Source: Streptomyces albicerus
Lineage (GTDB): Bacteria > Actinomycetota > Actinomycetes > Streptomycetales > Streptomycetaceae
DNA length: 64,000 nt
Assembly: GCF_008905045.1 (NCBI RefSeq)
Contig: NZ_VWMY01000018.1
Coordinates: 123,427-187,426 of the forward strand
Direction: 5' to 3'
Shown here: piece after piece, positions 57,599-64,000 of the stretch
Numbering within the stretch: position 1 is the stretch's first letter
Layout of the letters: every line of letters begins with the position of its first letter
Program-made: the position numbers and the translations under genes
The notes under the pieces: generated by a model
The model's database searches: none
Told to the model about the DNA's origin: nothing
The model's input: the letters and a program-made list of their open reading frames with translations, nothing else

Positions 57599-59626
57599 AT
57601 GACAGAGCGTCAGAAGGACCGGCCGTGGCTCATGAGGACCTATGCCGGTCACTCCACGGCAGAGGCGTCCAACGAGCTGTACCGGCGCAACCTCGCCAAG
57701 GGCCAGACGGGTCTGTCGGTCGCGTTCGACCTGCCGACGCAGACCGGGTACGACCCCGACCACATCCTCGCCCGCGGCGAGGTCGGCCGGGTCGGGGTGC
57801 CGGTCTCGCATCTCGGTGACATGCGCCGTCTGTTCCAGGACATCCCCCTGGAGCAGATGAACACCTCGATGACCATCAACGCCACCGCCATGTGGCTGCT
57901 GGCGCTCTATCAGGTCGTCGCCGAGGAGCAGGGCGCCGACATCACCAAGCTCCAGGGGACGACCCAGAACGACATCGTGAAGGAGTACCTGTCGCGGGGC
58001 ACGCACGTCTTCCCGCCGGGTCCCTCGCTCCGTCTGACGACGGACATGATCTGCTACACGGTCAACAACATCCCCAAGTGGAACCCGATCAACATCTGCA
58101 GCTACCACCTGCAGGAGGCGGGAGCCACCCCGGTCCAGGAGATCGCGTACGCGATGTCCACCGCGATCGCCGTCCTGGACGCGGTGTTCGCGTCGGGCCA
58201 GATCGCCGAGGAGCAGAAGGGCGACGTGGTCGCGCGCATCTCCTTCTTCGTGAACGCGGGCGTCCGCTTCGTCGAGGAGATGTGCAAGATGCGGGCGTTC
58301 GGCCGCATCTGGGACAGGATCACGCGCGAGCGGTACGGGATCGAGAACCCCAAGCACCGGCGCTTCCGTTACGGGGTCCAGGTCAACTCCCTCGGTCTGA
58401 CCGAGGCCCAGCCGGAGAACAACGTCCAGCGCATCGTGCTCGAGATGCTGGCCGTGACCCTCTCGAAGGACGCACGCGCGCGTGCCGTGCAACTCCCGGC
58501 CTGGAACGAGGCGTTGGGCCTCCCCCGTCCCTGGGACCAGCAGTGGTCGCTGCGGATGCAGCAGGTGCTCGCGTACGAGAGCGATCTGCTGGAGTACGCG
58601 GACATCTTCGAGGGCTCGCACGTCATCGAGGCCAAGGTGGCGGAGCTGGTCGAGGAGTCGTTCGCCGAGATCGACCGGATCCAGGAGATGGGCGGCGCGA
58701 TGGCCGCCGTCGAGTCGGGCTATCTGAAGTCGCAGCTCGTCTCCTCGCACGCCGAGCGCCGGGCCCGTATCGAGTCCGGTCAGGAGAAGATCGTCGGCGT
58801 CAACGTCTTCGAGTCGACCGAGCCGAACCCGCTCACCGCCGATCTGGACGCGGCGATCCACACGGCCGACCCGACGGTCGAGGCCCGCGTGGTCGCCGCA
58901 CTGCGGCACTGGCGCGACACCCGCTACCAGCCGCCCTTCAACCACCCGCGCCCCTGCAAGGCCCTGGAGCGCCTGAAGGAGGCCGCGAAGGGCACCGGCA
59001 ACCTCATGGAGGCCACCCTGGAGTGCGCCCGCGCCGGGGTCACGACCGGCGAGTGGGCCGGGGCCCTGCGCGAGGTGTTCGGCGAGTTCCGCGCGCCGAC
59101 CGGTGTGTCCTCCGCGCCCGTCGCGGTGACCGCCGAGGAGGGCACGGCGCTGGCACAGGTCCGCCGCAAGGTCGAGCTGACCGCGCAGGACATGGGCGTC
59201 GGCAAGCTCCGCTTCCTGGTGGGCAAGCCGGGCCTGGACGGGCACTCCAACGGCGCCGAGCAGATCGCCGTGCGGGCCCGCGACGCCGGGTTCGAGGTGG
59301 TCTACCAGGGCATCCGGCTCACGCCCGAGGAGATCGTGGCCGCGGCCGTCGCCGAGGACGTGCACGGCGTCGGCCTGTCCATCCTGTCCGGCTCGCACGC
59401 GCAGTTGGTGCCGGACGTGCTGGAGCGGCTGCGCGAGGCCGGCGCGGCCGACATCCCGGTGATCGCCGGCGGGATCATCCCGAACGCCGACGCCGAACAG
59501 CTGCGGGCCGCCGGAGTGGCCGCGGTCTTCACCCCGAAGGACTTCGACATCACCGGAATCATCGGCCGTATCGTCGACGAGATCCGCAAAGCCAACAAGC
59601 TCGACCCCCTGGAGGTCCCCGCATGA
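57599..59626 (+). CDS. ecm: Ethylmalonyl-CoA mutase (MeaA)
   Basis: 675 aa, a fused B12-dependent acyl-CoA mutase. N-terminal substrate domain: LMRTYAGHSTAEASNELYRR, SVAFDLPTQTGYDPDH and MNTSMTINATAMWLLALYQV. C-terminal cobalamin-binding domain has the ligand motif GKPGLDGHSNGAEQ (DxHxxG). It isomerises ethylmalonyl-CoA to methylsuccinyl-CoA. ATG 57599 is directly after ccr; its stop overlaps the next gene (ATGA). Confidence 0.92.
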   Translation: MTERQKDRPWLMRTYAGHSTAEASNELYRRNLAKGQTGLSVAFDLPTQTGYDPDHILARGEVGRVGVPVSHLGDMRRLFQDIPLEQMNTSMTINATAMWLLALYQVVAEEQGADITKLQGTTQNDIVKEYLSRGTHVFPPGPSLRLTTDMICYTVNNIPKWNPINICSYHLQEAGATPVQEIAYAMSTAIAVLDAVFASGQIAEEQKGDVVARISFFVNAGVRFVEEMCKMRAFGRIWDRITRERYGIENPKHRRFRYGVQVNSLGLTEAQPENNVQRIVLEMLAVTLSKDARARAVQLPAWNEALGLPRPWDQQWSLRMQQVLAYESDLLEYADIFEGSHVIEAKVAELVEESFAEIDRIQEMGGAMAAVESGYLKSQLVSSHAERRARIESGQEKIVGVNVFESTEPNPLTADLDAAIHTADPTVEARVVAALRHWRDTRYQPPFNHPRPCKALERLKEAAKGTGNLMEATLECARAGVTTGEWAGALREVFGEFRAPTGVSSAPVAVTAEEGTALAQVRRKVELTAQDMGVGKLRFLVGKPGLDGHSNGAEQIAVRARDAGFEVVYQGIRLTPEEIVAAAVAEDVHGVGLSILSGSHAQLVPDVLERLREAGAADIPVIAGGIIPNADAEQLRAAGVAAVFTPKDFDITGIIGRIVDEIRKANKLDPLEVPA

Positions 59627-60588
59627 CCACGCCCGTCAACCGTCTGCGCCCGCGTCGCTCCTGCCTCGCGGTGCCGGGAAGCAACCCCCGCTTCCTGGAG
59701 AAGGCGCAGGGGCTCCCGGCCGACCAGGTCTTCCTCGACCTGGAGGACGCGTGCGCGCCGCTGGCCAAGCCCGAGGCGCGGCACACCATCGTGAAGTTCC
59801 TCAACGAGGGCGACTGGACGGGCAAGACGCGGGTCGTGCGCGTGAACGACTGGACGACCGAGTGGACGTACCGCGATGTCGTCACCGTCGTGGAGGGCGC
59901 GGGCCCGAACCTCGACTGCATCATGCTGCCGAAGGTCCAGGACGCCCAGCAGGTCGTCGCCCTGGACCTCCTGCTGACGCAGATCGAGAAGACGATGGGC
60001 TTCGAGGTCGGCAAGATCGGTATCGAGGCGCAGATCGAGAACGCCAAGGGTCTCAACAACGTCAACGAGATCGCCCAGGCGTCCCCGCGCGTCGAGACGA
60101 TCATCTTCGGCCCGGCCGACTTCATGGCGTCGATCAACATGAAGTCGCTGGTCGTGGGCGAGCAGCCGCCCGGCTACCCGGCGGACGCCTACCACTACAT
60201 CCTGATGAAGATCCTGATGGCCGCCCGTGCCAACAACCTCCAGGCGATCGACGGCCCCTACCTGCAGATCCGCAACGTCGACGGCTACCGCGAGGTCGCC
60301 CAGCGCGCCGCCGCCCTCGGCTTCGACGGCAAGTGGGTGCTGCACCCGGGCCAGGTCGAGGCGTCCAACGAGATCTTCTCGCCGTCCCAGGAGGACTTCG
60401 ACCACGCCGAGCTGATCCTGGACGCGTACGAGTACTACACGTCCGAGGCGGGCGGCAAGAAGGGCTCCGCGATGATCGGCGACGAGATGATCGACGAGGC
60501 CAGCCGCAAGATGGCGCTCGTGATCAGCGGCAAGGGCCGGGCCGCCGGCATGACCCGCACGTCCAAGTTCGAAGCGCCCTCCGCCTGA
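59623..60588 (+). CDS. mcl: CoA ester lyase (malyl-/beta-methylmalyl-CoA lyase)
   Basis: 321 aa of the CitE/HpcH fold: RSCLAVPGSNPRFLEKAQGL, FLDLEDACAPLAKPEAR (metal-binding Glu/Asp), VGKIGIEAQIENAKGL and FGPADFMASINMKSL. It cleaves beta-methylmalyl-CoA to propionyl-CoA and glyoxylate. It overlaps meaA by 4 nt. Confidence 0.9.
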   Translation: MTTPVNRLRPRRSCLAVPGSNPRFLEKAQGLPADQVFLDLEDACAPLAKPEARHTIVKFLNEGDWTGKTRVVRVNDWTTEWTYRDVVTVVEGAGPNLDCIMLPKVQDAQQVVALDLLLTQIEKTMGFEVGKIGIEAQIENAKGLNNVNEIAQASPRVETIIFGPADFMASINMKSLVVGEQPPGYPADAYHYILMKILMAARANNLQAIDGPYLQIRNVDGYREVAQRAAALGFDGKWVLHPGQVEASNEIFSPSQEDFDHAELILDAYEYYTSEAGGKKGSAMIGDEMIDEASRKMALVISGKGRAAGMTRTSKFEAPSA

Positions 60589-60625
60589 CTCGGCCAGGCA
60601 GTTCGGAATCACAAAAAACCCTCAT

Positions 60626-60653
60626 CCCCCAGGCCCCGAAGGGGCCTAGGGGG
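60626..60653 (+). terminator. Intra-operon hairpin between mcl and mch
   Basis: CCCCCAGGCCCC-GAA-GGGGCCTAGGGGG: a 12-bp stem with one bulged A. No U-tract follows. It may reduce read-through or protect the upstream mRNA. Confidence 0.6.
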
Positions 60654-60677
60654 CATACCAGCCCGGAGGGCGAGACC

Positions 60678-61190
60678 ATGCAGTTCGGCCGCACCTACGA
60701 AGAGTTCACAGTCGGCGACGTCTACAAGCACTGGCCGGGAAAGACCGTCACCGAGTACGACGACCACCTCTTCTGTCTCCTGACGATGAACCACCACCCG
60801 CTCCACATGGACGCCAACTATGCGGAGAACACGACGGACTTCGGGAAGAACGTCGTCGTGGGGAACTACATCTACTCGCTGCTGCTCGGCATGTCGGTCC
60901 CGGACGTGTCCGGCAAGGCGATCGCCAACCTGGAGGTCGAGTCGCTGAAGCACGTGGCGCCGACCTTCCACGGCGACACGATCTACGGCGAGACGACGGT
61001 CCTCGACAAGACGCCCTCCAGGTCGAAGAACGACCGCGGGATCGTCCATGTCGAGACCAAGGGCTACAAGCAGGACGGCACGCTGGTCTGCGTGTTCCGC
61101 CGCAAGGTGATGGTCCCCACCGAGACGTACATCAAGGAGCGCGGCGGCGAGCAGCCCGGCCGGCCCCAGCTGAAGGAGCAGGAGAAGTAG
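60678..61190 (+). CDS. mch: Mesaconyl-CoA hydratase (MaoC family)
   Basis: 170 aa, a MaoC/hot-dog protein with FTVGDVYKHWPGKTVTEYDD, the hydratase motif region MNHHPLHMDANYAENT (catalytic Asp/His), and VVVGNYIYSLLLGMSVPDVS. It hydrates mesaconyl-CoA to beta-methylmalyl-CoA. GGAGGG precedes the ATG. The hairpin at 60626 lies in its leader. Confidence 0.88.
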   Translation: MQFGRTYEEFTVGDVYKHWPGKTVTEYDDHLFCLLTMNHHPLHMDANYAENTTDFGKNVVVGNYIYSLLLGMSVPDVSGKAIANLEVESLKHVAPTFHGDTIYGETTVLDKTPSRSKNDRGIVHVETKGYKQDGTLVCVFRRKVMVPTETYIKERGGEQPGRPQLKEQEK

Positions 61191-61192
61191 CC

Positions 61193-62398
61193 ATGGCGCG
61201 ACTCGCCCAGACCGCCGGTCTGACCGACATCCAGCAGGAGATCCTGTCCACCGTCCGGGACTTCGTGGACAAGGAGATCATCCCGGTCGCGACCGAGCTG
61301 GAGCACCGCGACGAGTACCCGCAGCAGATCGTCGACGGGCTCAAGGAGTTGGGTCTCTTCGGCCTGATGATCCCCGAGGAGTACGGGGGTCTGGGTGAGT
61401 CGCTCCTCACCTACGCGCTGTGCGTGGAGGAGATCGCGCGCGGCTGGATGTCGGTGTCCGGCATCATCAACACCCACTTCATCGTGGCGTACATGCTCAA
61501 GCAGCACGGCACACAGGAGCAGAAGGAGTACTTCCTGCCGCGCATGGCGGCGGGCGAGGTGCGGGGCGCGTTCTCCATGTCGGAGCCCGCCCTTGGCTCG
61601 GACGTCTCGGCGATCACGTCGAAGGCGGTCAAGGACGGCGACGAGTACGTCCTGAACGGTCAGAAGATGTGGCTGACGAACGGCGGTACGTCGACGCTCG
61701 TGGCCGTTCTCGTGAAGAGTGACGAAGGACACCCGGAGGGCACCGCGCCCCACAAGTCGATGACAACCTTCCTGGTCGAGAAGGAGCCCGGCTTCGGTGA
61801 GGTCCGCCCCGGCCTGACCATCCCCGGGAAGATCGACAAGATGGGCTACAAGGGCGTCGACACGACCGAGCTCATCATGGATGGCCTGCGGATTCCGGCC
61901 AATCGTGTGCTCGGCGGGGAGACCGGCCGAGGGTTTTACCAAATGATGGACGGGGTCGAGGTCGGCCGGGTCAATGTGGCGGCCCGTGGCTGCGGTGTCG
62001 CCCAGCGTGCGTTCGAGCTGGGTGTCTCCTATGCCCAGCAGCGTCACACTTTCGGCAAGGCGATCGCCCAGCACCAGGCGATCCAGTTCAAGCTGGCCGA
62101 GATGGCTACCAAGGTCGAGGCCGCCCATGCGATGATGGTGAACGCGGCACGCAAAAAGGACTCCGGGGAGCGAAACGACCTCGAGGCAGGGATGGCGAAG
62201 TACCTCGCCTCCGAATACTGCAAGGAGGTCGTGGAAGACGCCTTCCGGATCCACGGCGGCTACGGCTTCTCCAAGGAGTACGAGATCGAGCGCCTCTACC
62301 GTGAGGCTCCGATGCTGCTCATCGGTGAAGGTACCGCCGAGATCCAGAAAATGATCATCGGGCGCAGACTGCTCGAAGAGTATCGACTCCAGGGTTAG
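61193..62398 (+). CDS. mcd: Acyl-CoA dehydrogenase, probable methylsuccinyl-CoA dehydrogenase
   Basis: 401 aa. Signatures are AFSMSEPALGSDVSAITSKA, LNGQKMWLTNGGTSTLVAVL and VARGCGV-type FAD region, with a C-terminal MIIGRRLLEEYRLQG. The catalytic base lies in YREAPMLLIGEGTAE. It oxidises methylsuccinyl-CoA to mesaconyl-CoA. 2 nt after mch; the operon context gives the assignment. Confidence 0.88.
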   Translation: MARLAQTAGLTDIQQEILSTVRDFVDKEIIPVATELEHRDEYPQQIVDGLKELGLFGLMIPEEYGGLGESLLTYALCVEEIARGWMSVSGIINTHFIVAYMLKQHGTQEQKEYFLPRMAAGEVRGAFSMSEPALGSDVSAITSKAVKDGDEYVLNGQKMWLTNGGTSTLVAVLVKSDEGHPEGTAPHKSMTTFLVEKEPGFGEVRPGLTIPGKIDKMGYKGVDTTELIMDGLRIPANRVLGGETGRGFYQMMDGVEVGRVNVAARGCGVAQRAFELGVSYAQQRHTFGKAIAQHQAIQFKLAEMATKVEAAHAMMVNAARKKDSGERNDLEAGMAKYLASEYCKEVVEDAFRIHGGYGFSKEYEIERLYREAPMLLIGEGTAEIQKMIIGRRLLEEYRLQG

Positions 62399-62409
62399 AT
62401 GGACCGATT

Positions 62410-62444
62410 CGGGGTGTTTTCATCGAGAAGAAGGTCACACCCCG
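62410..62444 (+). terminator. Possible hairpin after the mcd gene
   Basis: CGGGGTGT (62410-62417) pairs with ACACCCCG (62437-62444); the loop is 19 nt. TTGCCC...TACGAT near 62482-62512 could be a psd promoter with a 19-nt spacer. Confidence 0.4.
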
Positions 62445-62568
62445 TCAGCGCTCTTCGGCCGCCGACTCGGCTTCCTGGCTTGCCCAGTTGTGGCCTGCGA
62501 CCGGTACGATCCCGGGAAAGCCGCCGTCCCCCGTTACAGCGCGGCATCATCCGCTACGAAGGTCATCC

Positions 62569-63225
62569 ATGCCCCACAGCCAAACCTCTGCACCACGCGT
62601 CAGCTTCCTCAATGGACGCCTCGCGCGCGGAGCATCGCCGTGGCTCCTCCCGACCGTCGCCACCGCAGCCCTCAGCCTGGTACGCGCGCGCAAGTCCGGC
62701 GCCGCCAAGGCCGTGGCCGTACCCGCCACCGCACTGGCGGCGGGCATGCTGTGGTTCTTCCGCGACCCCGAGCGCGAGATCGCCTCGGGCCGGGTCATCT
62801 CGCCGGCCGACGGTGTGGTGCAGAGCATCATGCCGTGGAAGGACGGGCGTACCCGCGTCGCGATCTTCATGAGCCCGCTGAACGTCCACGTCAACCGCGC
62901 GCCTCTCTCCGGCACGGTCGCGTCGGTGGAGCACATCCCCGGCGGGTTCGTTCCGGCGTTCAACAAGGAGAGCGAGAACAACGAGCGCGTTGTCTGGCAC
63001 TTCGACACCGAACTCGGCGACATCGAGATGATCCAGATCGCCGGTGCGGTCGCTCGGCGTATCGTGCCGTACATCCCTCAGGGCACCAAGGTCGAGCAGG
63101 GCGACCGGATCGGGCTGATCCGCTTCGGGTCGCGCGTCGACATCTACCTCCCCGAGGGTGTCGAGGTCGACGTGGAGGTCGGCCAGAAGACCGTGGCTGG
63201 GGTGACTCGCATTGACCGTGATTGA
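62569..63225 (+). CDS. psd: Phosphatidylserine decarboxylase proenzyme
   Basis: 218 aa. The N-terminal membrane segment is PWLLPTVATAALSLVRARKS with AVPATALAAGMLWFFRDPER. Conserved blocks VISPADGVVQSI, NVHVNRAPLSGTV and YIPQGTKVEQGDRIG are present. Self-cleavage occurs at Gly187-Ser188 in RFGSRVDIYLP, giving a small alpha chain of 31 residues with the pyruvoyl group. It makes phosphatidylethanolamine. The next gene overlaps its end. Confidence 0.92.
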   Translation: MPHSQTSAPRVSFLNGRLARGASPWLLPTVATAALSLVRARKSGAAKAVAVPATALAAGMLWFFRDPEREIASGRVISPADGVVQSIMPWKDGRTRVAIFMSPLNVHVNRAPLSGTVASVEHIPGGFVPAFNKESENNERVVWHFDTELGDIEMIQIAGAVARRIVPYIPQGTKVEQGDRIGLIRFGSRVDIYLPEGVEVDVEVGQKTVAGVTRIDRD

Positions 63226-64000
63226 TCCCGAGACCCAGGCGGGCTGGGTGCCGGAGGCCGACGAGCTGGACGACGAGGAGGAGATGCCGCTCTCTCTCCG
63301 CCTCTCGATAGCGGACACCCTCACTCTGGGTAACGCCACATGCGGCTTCATGGCGGTGTACTTCACCACCACCGGCATCCTCATCCCGCACCTCACGGGC
63401 AGCCAGGAGTCGGGCATGGCCCGGAACAGCGCGGCCACGGCCGTGATCCTGATGCTGTGCGCGGCGGTCTTCGACCTCTTCGACGGACTGGTGGCCCGCA
63501 AGCTGCGCTCCTCCCCCATGGGCGCGGAGCTCGACAACCTCTCGGACCTGATCAGCTTCGGTCTGGCACCGGCGTACTTCGTCCTTGTCTACGGCATGGT
63601 CGCGGACGACGCACAGCAGCGAGTGGCGGCGGTGGGGGCCATCGTGGTCCTGCTGGCGGTCGTGCTGCGGCTCGCCAGATTCTCGTGCGTGACGGTGAAG
63701 GACGGCACGTTCCAGGGCATGCCGTCACCGTTCGGGGCGCTGACCGTGGTGTCCATCGTGCTGCTGGAGCTGCCCTTCGTCGCCACGCTCATGGCGATCC
63801 TCGGCACCGCGTGGCTGATGGTGAGCCGCGTCGAGTACCCGAAGCCGCGGGGCCGCCTCGCGGTGGCGATGCTCTCCTGGATCGTGCTCAGCATGGGTCT
63901 GCTGACGGCCTGGGCGTTCGACGCCCCCGGCGGCCAGCTCCTGCTGCAGACCGGCTGCGCGCTGCAGCTGGTGACGGGTGCGGTGATCCCCCTCTTCGCG
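63212..64000 (+). CDS. pssA: CDP-diacylglycerol-serine O-phosphatidyltransferase, truncated by the window end
   Basis: The reading frame is open to the window edge (263 codons from TTG 63212; GTG 63218 is an alternative). The CDP-alcohol phosphotransferase motif is FDGLVARKLRSSPMGAELDN followed by LSD, with its three Asp residues. Several membrane segments surround it (for example VVLLAVVLRLARFSCVTV and VVSIVLLELPFVATLMAILG). It makes phosphatidylserine for the adjacent psd. It overlaps psd by 8-14 nt. Confidence 0.9.
   Translation, partial: MTVIDPETQAGWVPEADELDDEEEMPLSLRLSIADTLTLGNATCGFMAVYFTTTGILIPHLTGSQESGMARNSAATAVILMLCAAVFDLFDGLVARKLRSSPMGAELDNLSDLISFGLAPAYFVLVYGMVADDAQQRVAAVGAIVVLLAVVLRLARFSCVTVKDGTFQGMPSPFGALTVVSIVLLELPFVATLMAILGTAWLMVSRVEYPKPRGRLAVAMLSWIVLSMGLLTAWAFDAPGGQLLLQTGCALQLVTGAVIPLFA

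Overview
The window is high-GC actinobacterial chromosome. GC-rich third codon positions, frequent GTG/TTG starts, 4-nt start/stop overlaps, F420-type and LLM enzymes, a Streptomyces-order gas vesicle cluster (O-A-F-G-Y-Z-J-L-S-K) and a ccr/meaA block followed by psd/pssA all point to Streptomyces. From memory this resembles the S. coelicolor SCO6467 to ~SCO6510 region; no search was run. I recognise no rRNA, tRNA, CRISPR array, insertion sequence or prophage.

Layout. 1-9.0 kb: a ThDP-dependent oxidase/decarboxylase, several small proteins (DUF2795, CBS, DJ-1/PfpI, DUF6158), a Vms1/eRF1-like protein, an ABC-F ATPase and a PAP2-diacylglycerol kinase fusion. 9.0-10.1 kb: a methyltransferase and a 56-aa membrane peptide. 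10.1-20.0 kb: an unbroken minus-strand run of FAD oxidoreductase, transketolase, a LigD-type polymerase domain and ten gas vesicle genes. 20.1-25.2 kb: LLM flavin oxidoreductase, SDR, holin-like protein, VOC protein, an arginase-fold protein, GNAT and a LapA-like protein. 25.4-30.5 kb: a four-peptidase operon (M55, M20, S9, S66) that looks like murein- or dipeptide scavenging, followed by a secreted M6 protease. 32.2-37.9 kb: a hydroxyproline catabolic operon (three-part dehydrogenase, DapA-like deaminase, epimerase, GntR regulator). 38-48.9 kb: methyltransferase, a PAS-GAF-SpoIIE-HATPase phosphatase, an MFS exporter fused to three Ig-like domains, SRPBCC, a radical SAM gene with a perfect LexA box, a secreted alpha/beta hydrolase, RidA and GNAT. 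49-52.3 kb: histidine kinase, stand-alone KaiB-fold protein and a divergent NarL-type regulator, then a HEAT-repeat protein. 52.6-62.4 kb: a duplicated 3-hydroxyacyl-CoA dehydrogenase, a TetR regulator and the dedicated ethylmalonyl-CoA pathway enzymes (ccr, ecm/meaA, mcl, mch, mcd). 62.6 kb to the end: psd and the start of pssA.

How the genes work together. The clearest metabolic unit is the ethylmalonyl-CoA pathway, which assimilates acetyl-CoA and supplies ethylmalonyl-, methylsuccinyl-, mesaconyl- and methylmalyl-CoA. The 3-hydroxyacyl-CoA dehydrogenase next door could feed it from 3-hydroxybutyryl-CoA. The hydroxyproline operon carries trans-4-hydroxyproline to alpha-ketoglutarate semialdehyde; the final aldehyde dehydrogenase is not in the window.

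Two sequence-level patterns stand out. First, at least nine genes have their last codons and stop codon copied in tandem just downstream ('stop-codon echoes'). Second, a dispersed hairpin element occurs four times, always at gene 3' ends. The KaiB-kinase-regulator neighbourhood, and the oppositely charged tails of GvpY and GvpZ, are the most interesting candidates for undescribed biology.
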